This document shows, one piece after another, positions 1-7,367 of a DNA stretch of 29,941 bases; the stretch's first letter is position 1; the number at the start of each line of letters is the position of its first letter. Made by a program: the position numbers and the translations under genes. The stretch is from Lachnospiraceae bacterium. Its GTDB lineage: Bacteria; Bacillota; Clostridia; Lachnospirales; Lachnospiraceae. The notes beneath the pieces are model-generated. The model saw only the letters and a list, made by a program, of their open reading frames with translations. It was not told the origin of the DNA and searched no databases. The DNA lies in the NCBI GenBank assembly GCA_017412265.1, contig JAFPYK010000211.1, forward strand, positions 1 to 29,941, given 5' to 3'.

Positions 1-1068
1 ACCGAAGATGTAGGTGCCCAGGATGACCTGCTTGACCGTGCGCCCGCGGCTGATGCTTCCCATGAAGAACGGAGAAGCCACCGCCCAGACCATCCAGTAG
101 GCCCAGAAGAAGATCGTCCAGTTCTGCGGGAAATTATTCGTGCGCAGGGCGTCCGTCCAGGTCGAGAGCCCGATGAAGTTCTGCAGCATATTGCCCAATG
201 CGGAGAAGCCGGTCTCGAGGATATATCTCGCCTCATTGCCGAAGATCAGCACGTAGACTAAGAGCGCCCCGAACAGGTACATGCACGCGTTGGCAAGCCA
301 GGATACACCCTTGATGCCTCGCATGACCGCGATCGTGTAGACCAGGCAGGTCACAACCAGAATGCCGATGGTGATAAACTTCGAGCCGTGAACGCCGAAG
401 AGTGTCGAGAGCGCTTCGCCAAGCAGAGGCGTCGCCACCGAGAAGGTCGTCGCGGTTCCCGCGATCAGCGCGAACACGGCCAGGACGTCGATGATCTTGC
501 CGGGCAGTTTATCCGTCTTATTCCCGAGGATCGGCCGGCAGGCCTCGGAGTACTTCTGCTTGTGAACGCCGCGCACGTGCAGCATGAAGCCGAAGCAGGC
601 CGCCAGCGTCGCGTAGAAGCTCCACGGGATCGGGCCCCAGTGAAAGAGCGGATAGGTCGACGCCCAGTCCTGGAACGAACCCATATCCGCCACGTGCGGC
701 TCCAGCATATACGAGATCCACTCGCACATCGAATAGAACAGGATGTCCGCCGCCAGGCCGCAGGTGAATACCATCGCGCCCCAGGTCCAGAAATTATACT
801 GCGGCTTCTCGTCCGGTCCGCCCAGGCGGATCTGGCCGATGTCCGAAAATGAAATCCACAGCGAGACCACCAGGACACCCAGGCCGATCACCAGGTAATA
901 CATGCCGAAGGTATCCCCCAGGAAGTCGCGGATCGCGGTCAGCGCGTTCGTCGACCCCTCCGGGTTGATCACAAAGAACAGGCAGAAGACCAGGATCACC
1001 GCAAACGGGATGATCGTCGTTGCCGGATCCAGCCTCCGCAGGCTCTTCTTCTCACTCTGCTTATCCAT
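1..1068 (-). CDS. BCCT-family transporter, N-terminal 356 residues (probable choline/betaine uptake)
   Basis: The reading frame starts at an ATG one base after the stop of the upstream cytidylyltransferase gene and is open to the window edge, so the C-terminus is missing. A strong AAAGGAGG lies inside the last codons of the upstream gene, which suggests translational coupling. The product is a multi-spanning membrane protein. Near residues 327-344 it has the BCCT hallmark: an NWTIFFWAYW segment followed by SRGRT. A DEKPQ motif after the second membrane span also fits the family. BCCT carriers import trimethylammonium compounds (choline, betaine, carnitine). Choline is inferred from the operon, which encodes choline kinase and phosphocholine cytidylyltransferase. 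It would replace the unrelated LicB permease of classical lic loci. The glycine-rich stretch of sodium-coupled members reads GLAAD here (104-108), so ion coupling may differ. Confidence 0.85.
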   Translation of the reverse strand, partial: MDKQSEKKSLRRLDPATTIIPFAVILVFCLFFVINPEGSTNALTAIRDFLGDTFGMYYLVIGLGVLVVSLWISFSDIGQIRLGGPDEKPQYNFWTWGAMVFTCGLAADILFYSMCEWISYMLEPHVADMGSFQDWASTYPLFHWGPIPWSFYATLAACFGFMLHVRGVHKQKYSEACRPILGNKTDKLPGKIIDVLAVFALIAGTATTFSVATPLLGEALSTLFGVHGSKFITIGILVVTCLVYTIAVMRGIKGVSWLANACMYLFGALLVYVLIFGNEARYILETGFSALGNMLQNFIGLSTWTDALRTNNFPQNWTIFFWAYWMVWAVASPFFMGSISRGRTVKQVILGTYIFG

Positions 1069-1069
1069 C

Positions 1070-1795
1070 TCAATTAACCTCCTTTACTGCTGCCGCATAG
1101 CTCTCATCCAGAGCCGCAAGCTCCGCCAGGCTGTCCACCTCGATGATGTCCCCCGCCTGCATCGGTGTAACCCCCAGCCGGTAGTTCTCCGGGTGGCAGA
1201 ACATCGCCACGTCGTCCCAGTAGATCTGCCGGTTTTTCCTCTCTTCAAACTCCAGCTCCAAGTCCTTCCGGAGCTGCCTTCCGTCTTCTGCGCTCCACCG
1301 GCTGATCGAATACAGCTGCCAGCCGTGCGCCCCGCCGGTGCGCGAACAGGAGGTCACGATCCCCTCCTCGTCCGTCTGCATCAGCCATTCATCGGTCTCC
1401 GCGTCGATCCAGACCCCGTTGTAGCCGGACCGCTCTGCCTCCGCCTTCAGGATCTCCGGCCGATAGATGATCTGGTCTCCGTCCAGGATCATCACATCCT
1501 CCAGATGCTCTCTCGCCACATAAAGCGACGAGATATTGTTGCAGGTATCGTAGTACGGATTCTCGATCAGCTGCACGCCCGGATACTCCGCCGGCAGCCC
1601 CGCGAATTTCTCCTTCAGATACCCGACCACGATATAGATCTCCGTGATCCCGTTGGCATGCAGCCCCTCGATCACGGTATCAATCATGCGCCGACCGTTC
1701 ACCGGAACCAGCGGCTTCGGGACCGTGAGCGTGAGCGGACGCATCCGCTGCCCGACGCCGGCTGCCATGATAATCGCTTTATTTACTCGAAACAA
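1070..1795 (-). CDS. licC: LicC-like CTP:phosphocholine cytidylyltransferase, stand-alone
   Basis: This is a 241-residue Rossmann-type nucleotidyltransferase, close in length to pneumococcal LicC. The N-terminal loop KAIIMAAGVGQRMRP and the downstream VPKPLV lysine motif bind nucleotide. A DGD pair at 105-107 and an EVDS near 219-222 match the LicC metal ligands, and IYWDD near 191-195 resembles the LicC segment LYWDN. It should convert phosphocholine plus CTP to CDP-choline in the cytosol. The only start that keeps the nucleotide loop is a TTG at 1795, inside the last codons of the upstream fusion gene (17-base overlap), because a stop lies two codons before it. This implies translation coupled to the upstream gene. 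It is the second LicC-type domain in the operon, so a different phospho-amino-alcohol substrate is possible. Confidence 0.85.
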   Translation of the reverse strand: MFRVNKAIIMAAGVGQRMRPLTLTVPKPLVPVNGRRMIDTVIEGLHANGITEIYIVVGYLKEKFAGLPAEYPGVQLIENPYYDTCNNISSLYVAREHLEDVMILDGDQIIYRPEILKAEAERSGYNGVWIDAETDEWLMQTDEEGIVTSCSRTGGAHGWQLYSISRWSAEDGRQLRKDLELEFEERKNRQIYWDDVAMFCHPENYRLGVTPMQAGDIIEVDSLAELAALDESYAAAVKEVN

Positions 1796-3551
1796 CGTCC
1801 TTCATCTCCTCTGTCGCATAGCGGTAATAATCCTTCGCGAACCGGTACTGCCGCAGCGAATACTCGCCGAATTCCACGCCGAGGCTCCGCTTGTACTCGC
1901 ACCAGTTGCTCCACAGAAGTCCGCAGGCCGCCACATAACAATAGATCTTGATGCGCGTCTCCTTCGGGCAGTCCCCTTCAAAATACAGGTCGATCAGCCG
2001 GTCGATCTGCCATTTGTCATACAGGCTGTAGATCGAGAACATCGCCAGGTCCACATGCGGGTCCTGCATGCCCGAGTACTCCCAGTCCGTCAGCTGGAGC
2101 TCCTCCTCCCCGTCTGCCCCCTTGCAGAAGAGGAAATTATCCGGCACCGCGTCGATGTGCGTCAGCACACGCTCCTGCACATGCCAGTCAATGTAGCTCT
2201 TGAGAGAGAGGACCTGCTCCTTCGTCTTCTCGTAATCCCGGTACACCGAAGGCGCCCCTTTCCAGAGCGACTCATAGAATTCGATCTGTCCGAAGATGTC
2301 AAATGAATGGTCCACCGTGAGCTTCATCTCGTGGAACTCGCGCAGCTTGTCCATGCATCTCTTCAGGTCCGGCACACTGTCCGGATCCGCCACCCGGATT
2401 CCCTCCAGGTACTTCGTGATCTTGAATCCGTTCTCTGGATTGATATAGACCACGTCGTCGCAGAGCCCGTGCCCGGCGATCGTCTGATAGACCTTCGCCT
2501 CGTGGTGACGGTCGATCAGCTGGTCCGTGCCCTCGCCCGGGATCCGCATGATGAATTTCTCGCCGCGGACCGAGAAGAGGAAGGACCGGTTCGTCATGCC
2601 CTTCTTGAGCACCTGAATGCCCGTGATCTCCTCATGCCTGCAGCCGAAGACGCCGCAGATGACGTCCAGTGCGTCCGACTGCAGATGGTTCGAATCCGCG
2701 TCCAGCTCCCGCAGCTGCTCGTACGTATTGATCTCGACGATCTCATCCCCGGGCGCGATCCGCGCGCAGACGGTCATCCGGCCGTCCTCGAAGAGCGCCT
2801 TCTCCCAGAACGCGTCGTCATTCTTCGGATCCGCGCACAGAAGCGAGATCCGCTCCCGCAGCAGGCCCGCCTCCGGGCCCGTCAGGTAAGCGATTCCGAT
2901 CATACGGCTCCCGGTCTCGCCCGCGTCCGTGTGGACCAGCTCCCCCTTGCGGTTGATGCGCACTTCGCTCTCCGCGTCCGGCTGGTCGCTCACCATGTAC
3001 CAGGAATACAGCTCCCTCTCCGCAAACGGATTCTTCTCGCACCACAGATCCGCCGGAAGGATGTAGGTATTCGAGATCAGCCGGACCGCCAGGTCCAGGC
3101 TCTTTATATTATTTCTTGTCGCATATTCTTCGTTATAGATCAGCTGAACACCGAATTCATCGATCAGGTACTCAAACGCATCCTTCATGTAGCCGACCAC
3201 CACGGTGATATCCCGGATGTTGACTTCATGCAGCTGCCGGATCAGCCGGTCGATCAGCCGCTCCCCGTGCACCTCCAGAAGCCCCTTCGGCGTGTTCAGA
3301 TTGATCGGGACCATCCGCATGCCGAATCCCGCCGCAAGAATGATCGCATTCTTCGGCCGGTGCGCGGTCATCTCCTCCGCGGCCTTCCTCGTCAGCCGGA
3401 TCCCGTCATCTACAAACCCCGCATCCATCAGGCTGCGCAGCGAACGGTTGATCATCCCCAGCGAACAGCCGCAGCGCTCCGAGAGCACACGCTGATTCAC
3501 ATAAGGCTCCGCTGCCAGCGAAAGGAGAACATCTTTTTCTTGCTTGTTCAT
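1779..3551 (-). CDS. licCA: Winged-helix / LicC-like cytidylyltransferase / LicA-like choline kinase trifunctional fusion
   Basis: The 590-residue protein has three modules. Residues 1-62 form a MarR-like winged helix: VNQRVLSERCGCSLGMINR is the helix-turn-helix, followed by a short wing IRLTRKA. Residues 68-285 form a nucleotidyltransferase (AAGFGMRM loop, NTPKGLLEV lysine motif). Residues 290-590 form a choline/ethanolamine kinase-like fold with Brenner motif HIDAVPDN (H465, D467, N472) and LTDWEYSG (D489). Together they would phosphorylate choline and activate it to CDP-choline. LicCA fusions are known in Treponema; the DNA-binding domain adds possible autoregulation, as in NadR (HTH + nucleotidyltransferase + kinase). 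The ATG at 3551 is preferred because AGAGG lies 9 bases upstream; an upstream in-frame ATG at 3581 lies almost at the predicted transcription start. The second metal ligand (LicC Asp) is Asn275. Confidence 0.88.
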   Translation of the reverse strand: MNKQEKDVLLSLAAEPYVNQRVLSERCGCSLGMINRSLRSLMDAGFVDDGIRLTRKAAEEMTAHRPKNAIILAAGFGMRMVPINLNTPKGLLEVHGERLIDRLIRQLHEVNIRDITVVVGYMKDAFEYLIDEFGVQLIYNEEYATRNNIKSLDLAVRLISNTYILPADLWCEKNPFAERELYSWYMVSDQPDAESEVRINRKGELVHTDAGETGSRMIGIAYLTGPEAGLLRERISLLCADPKNDDAFWEKALFEDGRMTVCARIAPGDEIVEINTYEQLRELDADSNHLQSDALDVICGVFGCRHEEITGIQVLKKGMTNRSFLFSVRGEKFIMRIPGEGTDQLIDRHHEAKVYQTIAGHGLCDDVVYINPENGFKITKYLEGIRVADPDSVPDLKRCMDKLREFHEMKLTVDHSFDIFGQIEFYESLWKGAPSVYRDYEKTKEQVLSLKSYIDWHVQERVLTHIDAVPDNFLFCKGADGEEELQLTDWEYSGMQDPHVDLAMFSIYSLYDKWQIDRLIDLYFEGDCPKETRIKIYCYVAACGLLWSNWCEYKRSLGVEFGEYSLRQYRFAKDYYRYATEEMKDVVSSK

Positions 3552-3557
3552 GAACAA
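3544..3557. promoter_or_regulatory. Perfect 14-bp palindrome over the licCA start codon (possible operator)
   Basis: TTGTTCATGAACAA is a perfect palindrome that contains the ATG of the licCA fusion. The half-site TGAACA recurs at 3575-3580, 24 bases away in the same orientation, close to the predicted transcription start. The position would let a bound protein block elongation or initiation. The winged-helix domain encoded by the same gene is an obvious candidate ligand, but that is inference; part of the palindrome is constrained by coding sequence. Confidence 0.4.
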
Positions 3558-3570
3558 TGACCTCTCAATA

Positions 3571-3581
3571 TTTGTGAACAT
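3571..3581. promoter_or_regulatory. TTTGTGAACAT motif, copy 1, at the licCA transcription start
   Basis: This 11-mer matches 10 of 11 bases with TTTGTGAATAT in the opposing promoter and lies about 5-15 bases into the predicted licCA transcript. The sharing suggests one regulator acting on both promoters. A chance match in AT-richer promoter DNA cannot be excluded. Confidence 0.35.
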
Positions 3582-3591
3582 CTACAGCCAC

Positions 3592-3620
3592 ATCATAATG
3601 CTCCCCGCCGGACTTGTCAA
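3592..3620 (-). promoter_or_regulatory. Sigma-A-type promoter of the choline module
   Basis: Read on the minus strand, TTGACA (3620-3615), a 17-base spacer and TATGAT (3597-3592) form a near-perfect housekeeping promoter. Transcription would begin near 3585, giving a leader of about 34 bases before the ATG at 3551. Confidence 0.85.
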
Positions 3621-3783
3621 GCCTCTCGCCCGCCCACGCCCCATTTCCTCAGAAATTCTTCAGAATCTCATGCCGGACGGCCCCCTCTGGCCCTTCACAC
3701 TCTCCCGCTTGCGCATTTTCCCGACGATCTCGGACCGATCCGCGGCAAAATGTTGCTGATTTCAACTATACGTAGAAGAAGCA

Positions 3784-3812
3784 TTGACATCATTTTGTGA
3801 ATATGTTATATT
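3784..3812 (+). promoter_or_regulatory. Sigma-A-type promoter of the uronic-acid nucleotide operon
   Basis: TTGACA (3784-3789), a 17-base spacer and TATATT (3807-3812) form a near-consensus promoter. Transcription would start near 3819, giving a leader of about 67 bases ahead of the ATG at 3886. The shared 11-bp motif lies inside the spacer, a classic position for a repressor site. Confidence 0.85.
3794..3804. promoter_or_regulatory. TTTGTGAATAT motif, copy 2, in the promoter spacer
   Basis: This is the second copy of the 11-bp motif shared by the divergent promoters, in the same orientation, between the -35 and -10 boxes. A protein bound here would occlude RNA polymerase. Confidence 0.35.
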
Positions 3813-3820
3813 TTCCAGCA

Positions 3821-3842
3821 GACAACCGCAGAATGTGTTGTC
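3821..3842. promoter_or_regulatory. GACAAC-N10-GTTGTC inverted repeat just downstream of the transcription start
   Basis: Two perfect 6-bp arms are separated by 10 bases and placed about 2-24 bases after the predicted start. The spacing is compatible with a dimeric helix-turn-helix regulator. The XRE domain at the N-terminus of the first gene of this operon is the simplest candidate binder, which is inference. In RNA it could also form a weak hairpin. Confidence 0.4.
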
Positions 3843-3885
3843 TTCAGCAACAGATTATTACTCTCAGACGAGAAAGGAATATAAG

Positions 3886-5388
3886 ATGAAACGTTTGGAC
3901 CGTACCGATATGATCCGGCAGATCGTCTCCCGCCGCAAAGCGCTGCATCTCACCCAGACAGAGCTCGCGCAGCGCACCGGGATGAACCGTTCTGTCCTGT
4001 CCAACCTGGAAAATGGTATCTATATGCCCAGCATCGAACAGCTGGAATTGATCGCAGAGGAATTATCGATCGATATCACCTCTCTTTATAAGGAAGATTC
4101 CCCCGCGAAGGCGGAGGTTCCCGGAACTTTTCAGATCGCCGTCGCCGGTGTCGGATACGTCGGCCTCTCCCTGGCCGTCCTGTTATCCCAGCACCACCGC
4201 GTGACCGCCGTGGACATCGTCCCCGATAAGGTCGACAAGGTCAACCGCCTTCAGTCCCCGATCCGCGACGAATACATCGAGCGCTTCTTCTCGGAAGCCT
4301 CCTTGGGCGAGCGCGAGCTGGACCTGAAGGCCGTCACCGACGGCAGCCCGGCTTACCTGGCCGCGGACTTCATCATCATCGCCGCGCCGACCAACTACGA
4401 TGCCAAGCTGAATTTCTTTGACTGCTCCGCGGTCCGCTCCGTGCTGGACCAGGTGCAGGCCGCCTGCGCGTCCCGCCAGGATTCCCCGGTCGTGGTCATC
4501 AAGTCCACGGTGCCCGTCGGCTTCACCGCCCAGGTGCGCAGGGAATACCCCGGCCTCAAGATCATCTTCAGCCCGGAGTTCCTCCGCGAATCCAAGGCCT
4601 TATACGACAATCTGTATCCGAGCCGCATCATCGTGGGATGCGACGAAGACACCCGGGAGGATGCCCGGATCTTCGCCTCCCTCCTGCAGCAGGGCGCCTG
4701 GAAGAACCCCGTGGAAACCCTCTTCATGGGCACGACCGAGGCAGAGGCGACGAAGCTCTTCGTCAACACCTACCTCGCGCTGCGCGTATCCTTCTTCAAT
4801 GAGCTCGACACCTACGCAGAGGTGAAGTCGCTGAACTCCGCCTCCATCATCAAGGGTGTCTGCACCGACCCCCGCGTCGGCGACTTCTACAACAACCCGT
4901 CCTTCGGCTACGGCGGCTACTGCCTGCCGAAAGACACGAAGCAGCTTCTCGCCAACTATCAGGACGTTCCCGAGAACCTGATCCAGGCCATCGTGGAATC
5001 GAACCGGACCCGAAAGTCCTTCATCGCAGACCGCGTCCTGGAGATCGCAGGTGTCTACGGCAGCAACGATTCCTACTCCCCGGCGCGCGAGCAGCAGCAG
5101 AGAGACATCGTCGTCGGCGTGTACCGGCTGACGATGAAGTCCGACTCGGACAACTTCCGCCAGTCCTCGATCCAGGGCGTCATGAAGAGAATCAAGGCCA
5201 AAGGCGCCACGGTCATCATCTATGAGCCCACCCTGGAAGACGGCTCCACGTTCTTCGGCAGCAAAGTCGTCAACGACCTGGAGACCTTCAAGAAAGCCTG
5301 CGGCTGCATCCTCGCCAACCGCTACGACCCCGCGCTCGACGACGTCGCCGACCGCGTCTACACCCGTGACCTGTTCCGCAGAGACTGA
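3886..5388 (+). CDS. ugd: XRE helix-turn-helix fused to UDP-glucose 6-dehydrogenase
   Basis: Residues 10-66 form an XRE/Cro-type domain (QTELAQRTGMNRSVLSNLENG). Residues 82-500 form a complete nucleotide-sugar dehydrogenase. This has a GVGYVG NAD loop (88-93), STVPVG, FSPEFLRES and EAEATKLFVNTYLALRVSF with its conserved Lys and Asn. The catalytic nucleophile is C346 in GGYCLPKDTKQL. It should oxidise UDP-glucose to UDP-glucuronate with two NAD+. The ATG at 3886 is chosen because AAAGGA lies about 8 bases upstream and it begins the HTH domain; the frame is open further upstream to 3784, but that overlaps the promoter. Ordinary Ugd enzymes are about 390-450 residues and lack DNA-binding domains, so the fusion suggests an enzyme that senses substrate or NAD state and regulates transcription. 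It is first in a four-gene operon. Confidence 0.93.
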   Translation: MKRLDRTDMIRQIVSRRKALHLTQTELAQRTGMNRSVLSNLENGIYMPSIEQLELIAEELSIDITSLYKEDSPAKAEVPGTFQIAVAGVGYVGLSLAVLLSQHHRVTAVDIVPDKVDKVNRLQSPIRDEYIERFFSEASLGERELDLKAVTDGSPAYLAADFIIIAAPTNYDAKLNFFDCSAVRSVLDQVQAACASRQDSPVVVIKSTVPVGFTAQVRREYPGLKIIFSPEFLRESKALYDNLYPSRIIVGCDEDTREDARIFASLLQQGAWKNPVETLFMGTTEAEATKLFVNTYLALRVSFFNELDTYAEVKSLNSASIIKGVCTDPRVGDFYNNPSFGYGGYCLPKDTKQLLANYQDVPENLIQAIVESNRTRKSFIADRVLEIAGVYGSNDSYSPAREQQQRDIVVGVYRLTMKSDSDNFRQSSIQGVMKRIKAKGATVIIYEPTLEDGSTFFGSKVVNDLETFKKACGCILANRYDPALDDVADRVYTRDLFRRD

Positions 5389-5422
5389 TGAACGATCCGT
5401 CAGGAAGGAGAATTTTACCAAT

Positions 5423-6601
5423 ATGAGCAAGAAATGCGAAGAACGCTTTTATGAGATCTATCAGAGAGACGCAGAAGGCGTCTCCTTCTGCCCCTACCGT
5501 ATCTGCCCGATCGGTGCCCACTCGGACCACAACCTCGGCAAGATCACCGGCCTCGCGATCAACAAGGGCATCCATATCGCCTACCGCCCGAAGAAGAACG
5601 GCGTCATCGAGATGGCTTCCCTCCAGTTCCCGAAGCGAGCCCAGTGGCACATCCATTCCGTGCCGAAATTCAAGGAAAATGACTGGGCCGACTACCTGCG
5701 CGGCGCGACGTGGGCTCTCGAGAAGCACCACACCCTGAACGTCGGCCTCTGCGGCGTCATCGAGGGTTCCCTCCCGATCGGAGGCCTCTCCTCCAGCGCG
5801 GCCGTCATCCTGGCCTTCCTCTCCGCTCTCTGCAAGGTGAACGGAATTCATTTAACCGCGCAGCAGATGATCGACACCGCGTTCGACGCGGAGAAGAACT
5901 ACGTCGGCGTCTCCGTCGGCACCCTGGACCAGAGCTGCGAGGTGTTAGGCAAGAAGGACCATCTCCTCTACCTCGACACCAGGGACAACTCCTACGAGCT
6001 GATTCCCACCAGCCCGGTGATGAAGCCCTACAAGATCGCGATCTTCTTCAGCGGCCTGGAGCACAGCCTCGCCGGATCCAAGTACAATATGCGTGTCGAC
6101 GAGCTCCGCTCCGGCGTCTACGCGCTGCAGGCCTATGCCGGTCTCCCTTATGGGAAGTTCAACGAAGCCAACGCGAGAAATGTCCCGCGCGAGATCTATG
6201 ACGCCTACAAGGACCGCCTGCCGATCCCGTGGGCGAAGCGCTGCGAGCACTGGTATACGGAGTTTGAGCGCGTGGAGAAGGGCGCCGAAGCCTGGCGCCG
6301 CGGCGACATCGAGGAATACGGCCGCCTCTCCTTCGAGTCCGGCTGGAGCAGCATCCACAACTGGGAATCCGGCGCTCCGGAGCAGATCCGTCTCTACGAG
6401 ATCATGCGCGAGACCAAGGGCATCTACGGCGGGCGCTTCAGCGGAGCCGGCTTCAAGGGCTGCTGCATGGCCCTGATCGATCCCGCCTACGTGGAGAGCA
6501 TCGAAGAATCTGTCACAAGCAAATACCTGGGATCTTTCCCGGAACTCACCGGCAAATACTCCTTCCACCTGTGCGAGAGCGCCAACGGAACCGAACGTTA
6601 A
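5423..6601 (+). CDS. GHMP kinase resembling galacturonokinase
   Basis: The 392-residue protein has the three GHMP motifs. Motif 1 is RICPIGAHSDH at 26-36. Motif 2 is PIGGLSSSAAV at 118-128, with a catalytic Asp in GTLDQ (D169). Motif 3 is GRFSGAGFKGCC near 337-348. Motif 1 and the segments FSGLEHSL, AKRCEHWYTEFERV and the C-terminal GRFSGAGF match plant galacturonokinase rather than galactokinase, which has GRTEIGGNHTDH-like sequence. It probably phosphorylates D-galacturonate (or glucuronate) at C1 using ATP in the cytosol. The next gene encodes a nucleotidyltransferase, completing a salvage route to a UDP-uronate. GGAAGGAG lies upstream of the chosen ATG. Substrate specificity is inferred from remembered family sequences and operon context; a galactose kinase remains possible. 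Confidence 0.8.
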   Translation: MSKKCEERFYEIYQRDAEGVSFCPYRICPIGAHSDHNLGKITGLAINKGIHIAYRPKKNGVIEMASLQFPKRAQWHIHSVPKFKENDWADYLRGATWALEKHHTLNVGLCGVIEGSLPIGGLSSSAAVILAFLSALCKVNGIHLTAQQMIDTAFDAEKNYVGVSVGTLDQSCEVLGKKDHLLYLDTRDNSYELIPTSPVMKPYKIAIFFSGLEHSLAGSKYNMRVDELRSGVYALQAYAGLPYGKFNEANARNVPREIYDAYKDRLPIPWAKRCEHWYTEFERVEKGAEAWRRGDIEEYGRLSFESGWSSIHNWESGAPEQIRLYEIMRETKGIYGGRFSGAGFKGCCMALIDPAYVESIEESVTSKYLGSFPELTGKYSFHLCESANGTER

Positions 6602-6620
6602 GTTCAGAAAGGACTCACAT

Positions 6621-7358
6621 ATGAAATGCATTGTTTTAGCGGCAGGCTATGCCACGCGTCTGTATCCTCTGACCGAGAACTTTCCGAAGCCCCTTCTGAA
6701 GGTCGGCGACAAAACCATCCTGGACTGGCTGCTCTGCGACATTGACCGCTCCGGCCTGATCGACGAATACATCGTCATCTCCAACCACCGGTTTGCCGGC
6801 CATTTTCAGGCATGGGCAGAGAATCACACGCTTCCTCTTCGCATCATCGACGACGGGACCTCTTCCAACGAGACGCGTCTGGGCGCGGTCCGTGATATCC
6901 AGTTCGCTCTGGATGAGACCGGCATCAGCGACGACCTCCTGATCGTCGCCGGCGACAACCTCCTGGACTTTTCCCTGGTCTCCTTCCTGCAGTATGCGCA
7001 GGCGAAGCAGACCTCCTGCACGATGCGCTACTACGAGGCAGATGAAAAACGCCTGAGCAAGAGCGGCGTCGCCGAGATCTCGGACGATGAGCGGATCTTG
7101 TCCTTTGAGGAGAAGCCGGCCGTCCCCAGGTCCCACTGGTGCACGCCTCCCTTCTACATCTACCGCAAGGAAGACGCGGCCCGCATCAAGGACGCCCTGC
7201 AGGACGGATGCGGCACCGACGCTCCCGGCAGCCTGATCTCCTGGATGTGCCGGCACACCGTCATGCACAGCATGCAGATGCCCGGCAGCCGCTATGACAT
7301 CGGCGACCTGAAGAGCTACGAGAACGCACAGAAGAATTATCACGGATTACAGAAGTGA
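6621..7358 (+). CDS. Sugar-1-phosphate nucleotidyltransferase
   Basis: This is a 245-residue NTP-transferase of the RmlA/GalU-like group. The nucleotide loop LAAGYATRLYPLT (7-19) is followed by NFPKPLLKV with the conserved lysine. A VAGDNL metal site lies near 109-114, SFEEKP near 156-161, and a short C-terminus ends just after the YDIGDLKSYENA segment typical of the family. It lacks a beta-helix acyltransferase extension. It lies between a uronate kinase and a UDP-glucuronate epimerase, so the likely reaction is uronate-1-phosphate + UTP to UDP-uronate. The sequence alone does not separate UTP from dTTP, or one sugar-1-phosphate from another. AGAAAGGA precedes the ATG. Confidence 0.8.
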   Translation: MKCIVLAAGYATRLYPLTENFPKPLLKVGDKTILDWLLCDIDRSGLIDEYIVISNHRFAGHFQAWAENHTLPLRIIDDGTSSNETRLGAVRDIQFALDETGISDDLLIVAGDNLLDFSLVSFLQYAQAKQTSCTMRYYEADEKRLSKSGVAEISDDERILSFEEKPAVPRSHWCTPPFYIYRKEDAARIKDALQDGCGTDAPGSLISWMCRHTVMHSMQMPGSRYDIGDLKSYENAQKNYHGLQK

Positions 7359-7367
7359 GGTAAAGCG

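Larger units (their letters stand above)
3552..3885. other. Divergent intergenic control region between two HTH-enzyme fusion genes
   Basis: This 334-base stretch contains no credible gene. It holds back-to-back sigma-A-type promoters, one per operon, about 165 bases apart between their -35 boxes. It also holds an 11-bp motif present near both promoters, a perfect 14-bp palindrome over the licCA start codon, and a GACAAC/GTTGTC inverted repeat just after the plus-strand transcription start. The middle part (about 3621-3780) is C-rich on the plus strand and shows nothing I can assign. Confidence 0.8.

Noticed and set aside
388..878. Arginine-rich open frames on both strands at the left end
   Set aside because: The third frame on the minus strand here encodes clean BCCT transporter sequence with family motifs, so the others are shadows.
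3621..3783. Possible small RNA or riboswitch between the divergent promoters
   Set aside because: It lies upstream of both predicted transcription starts, and no conserved riboswitch core or stable stem followed by T-run was recognised.
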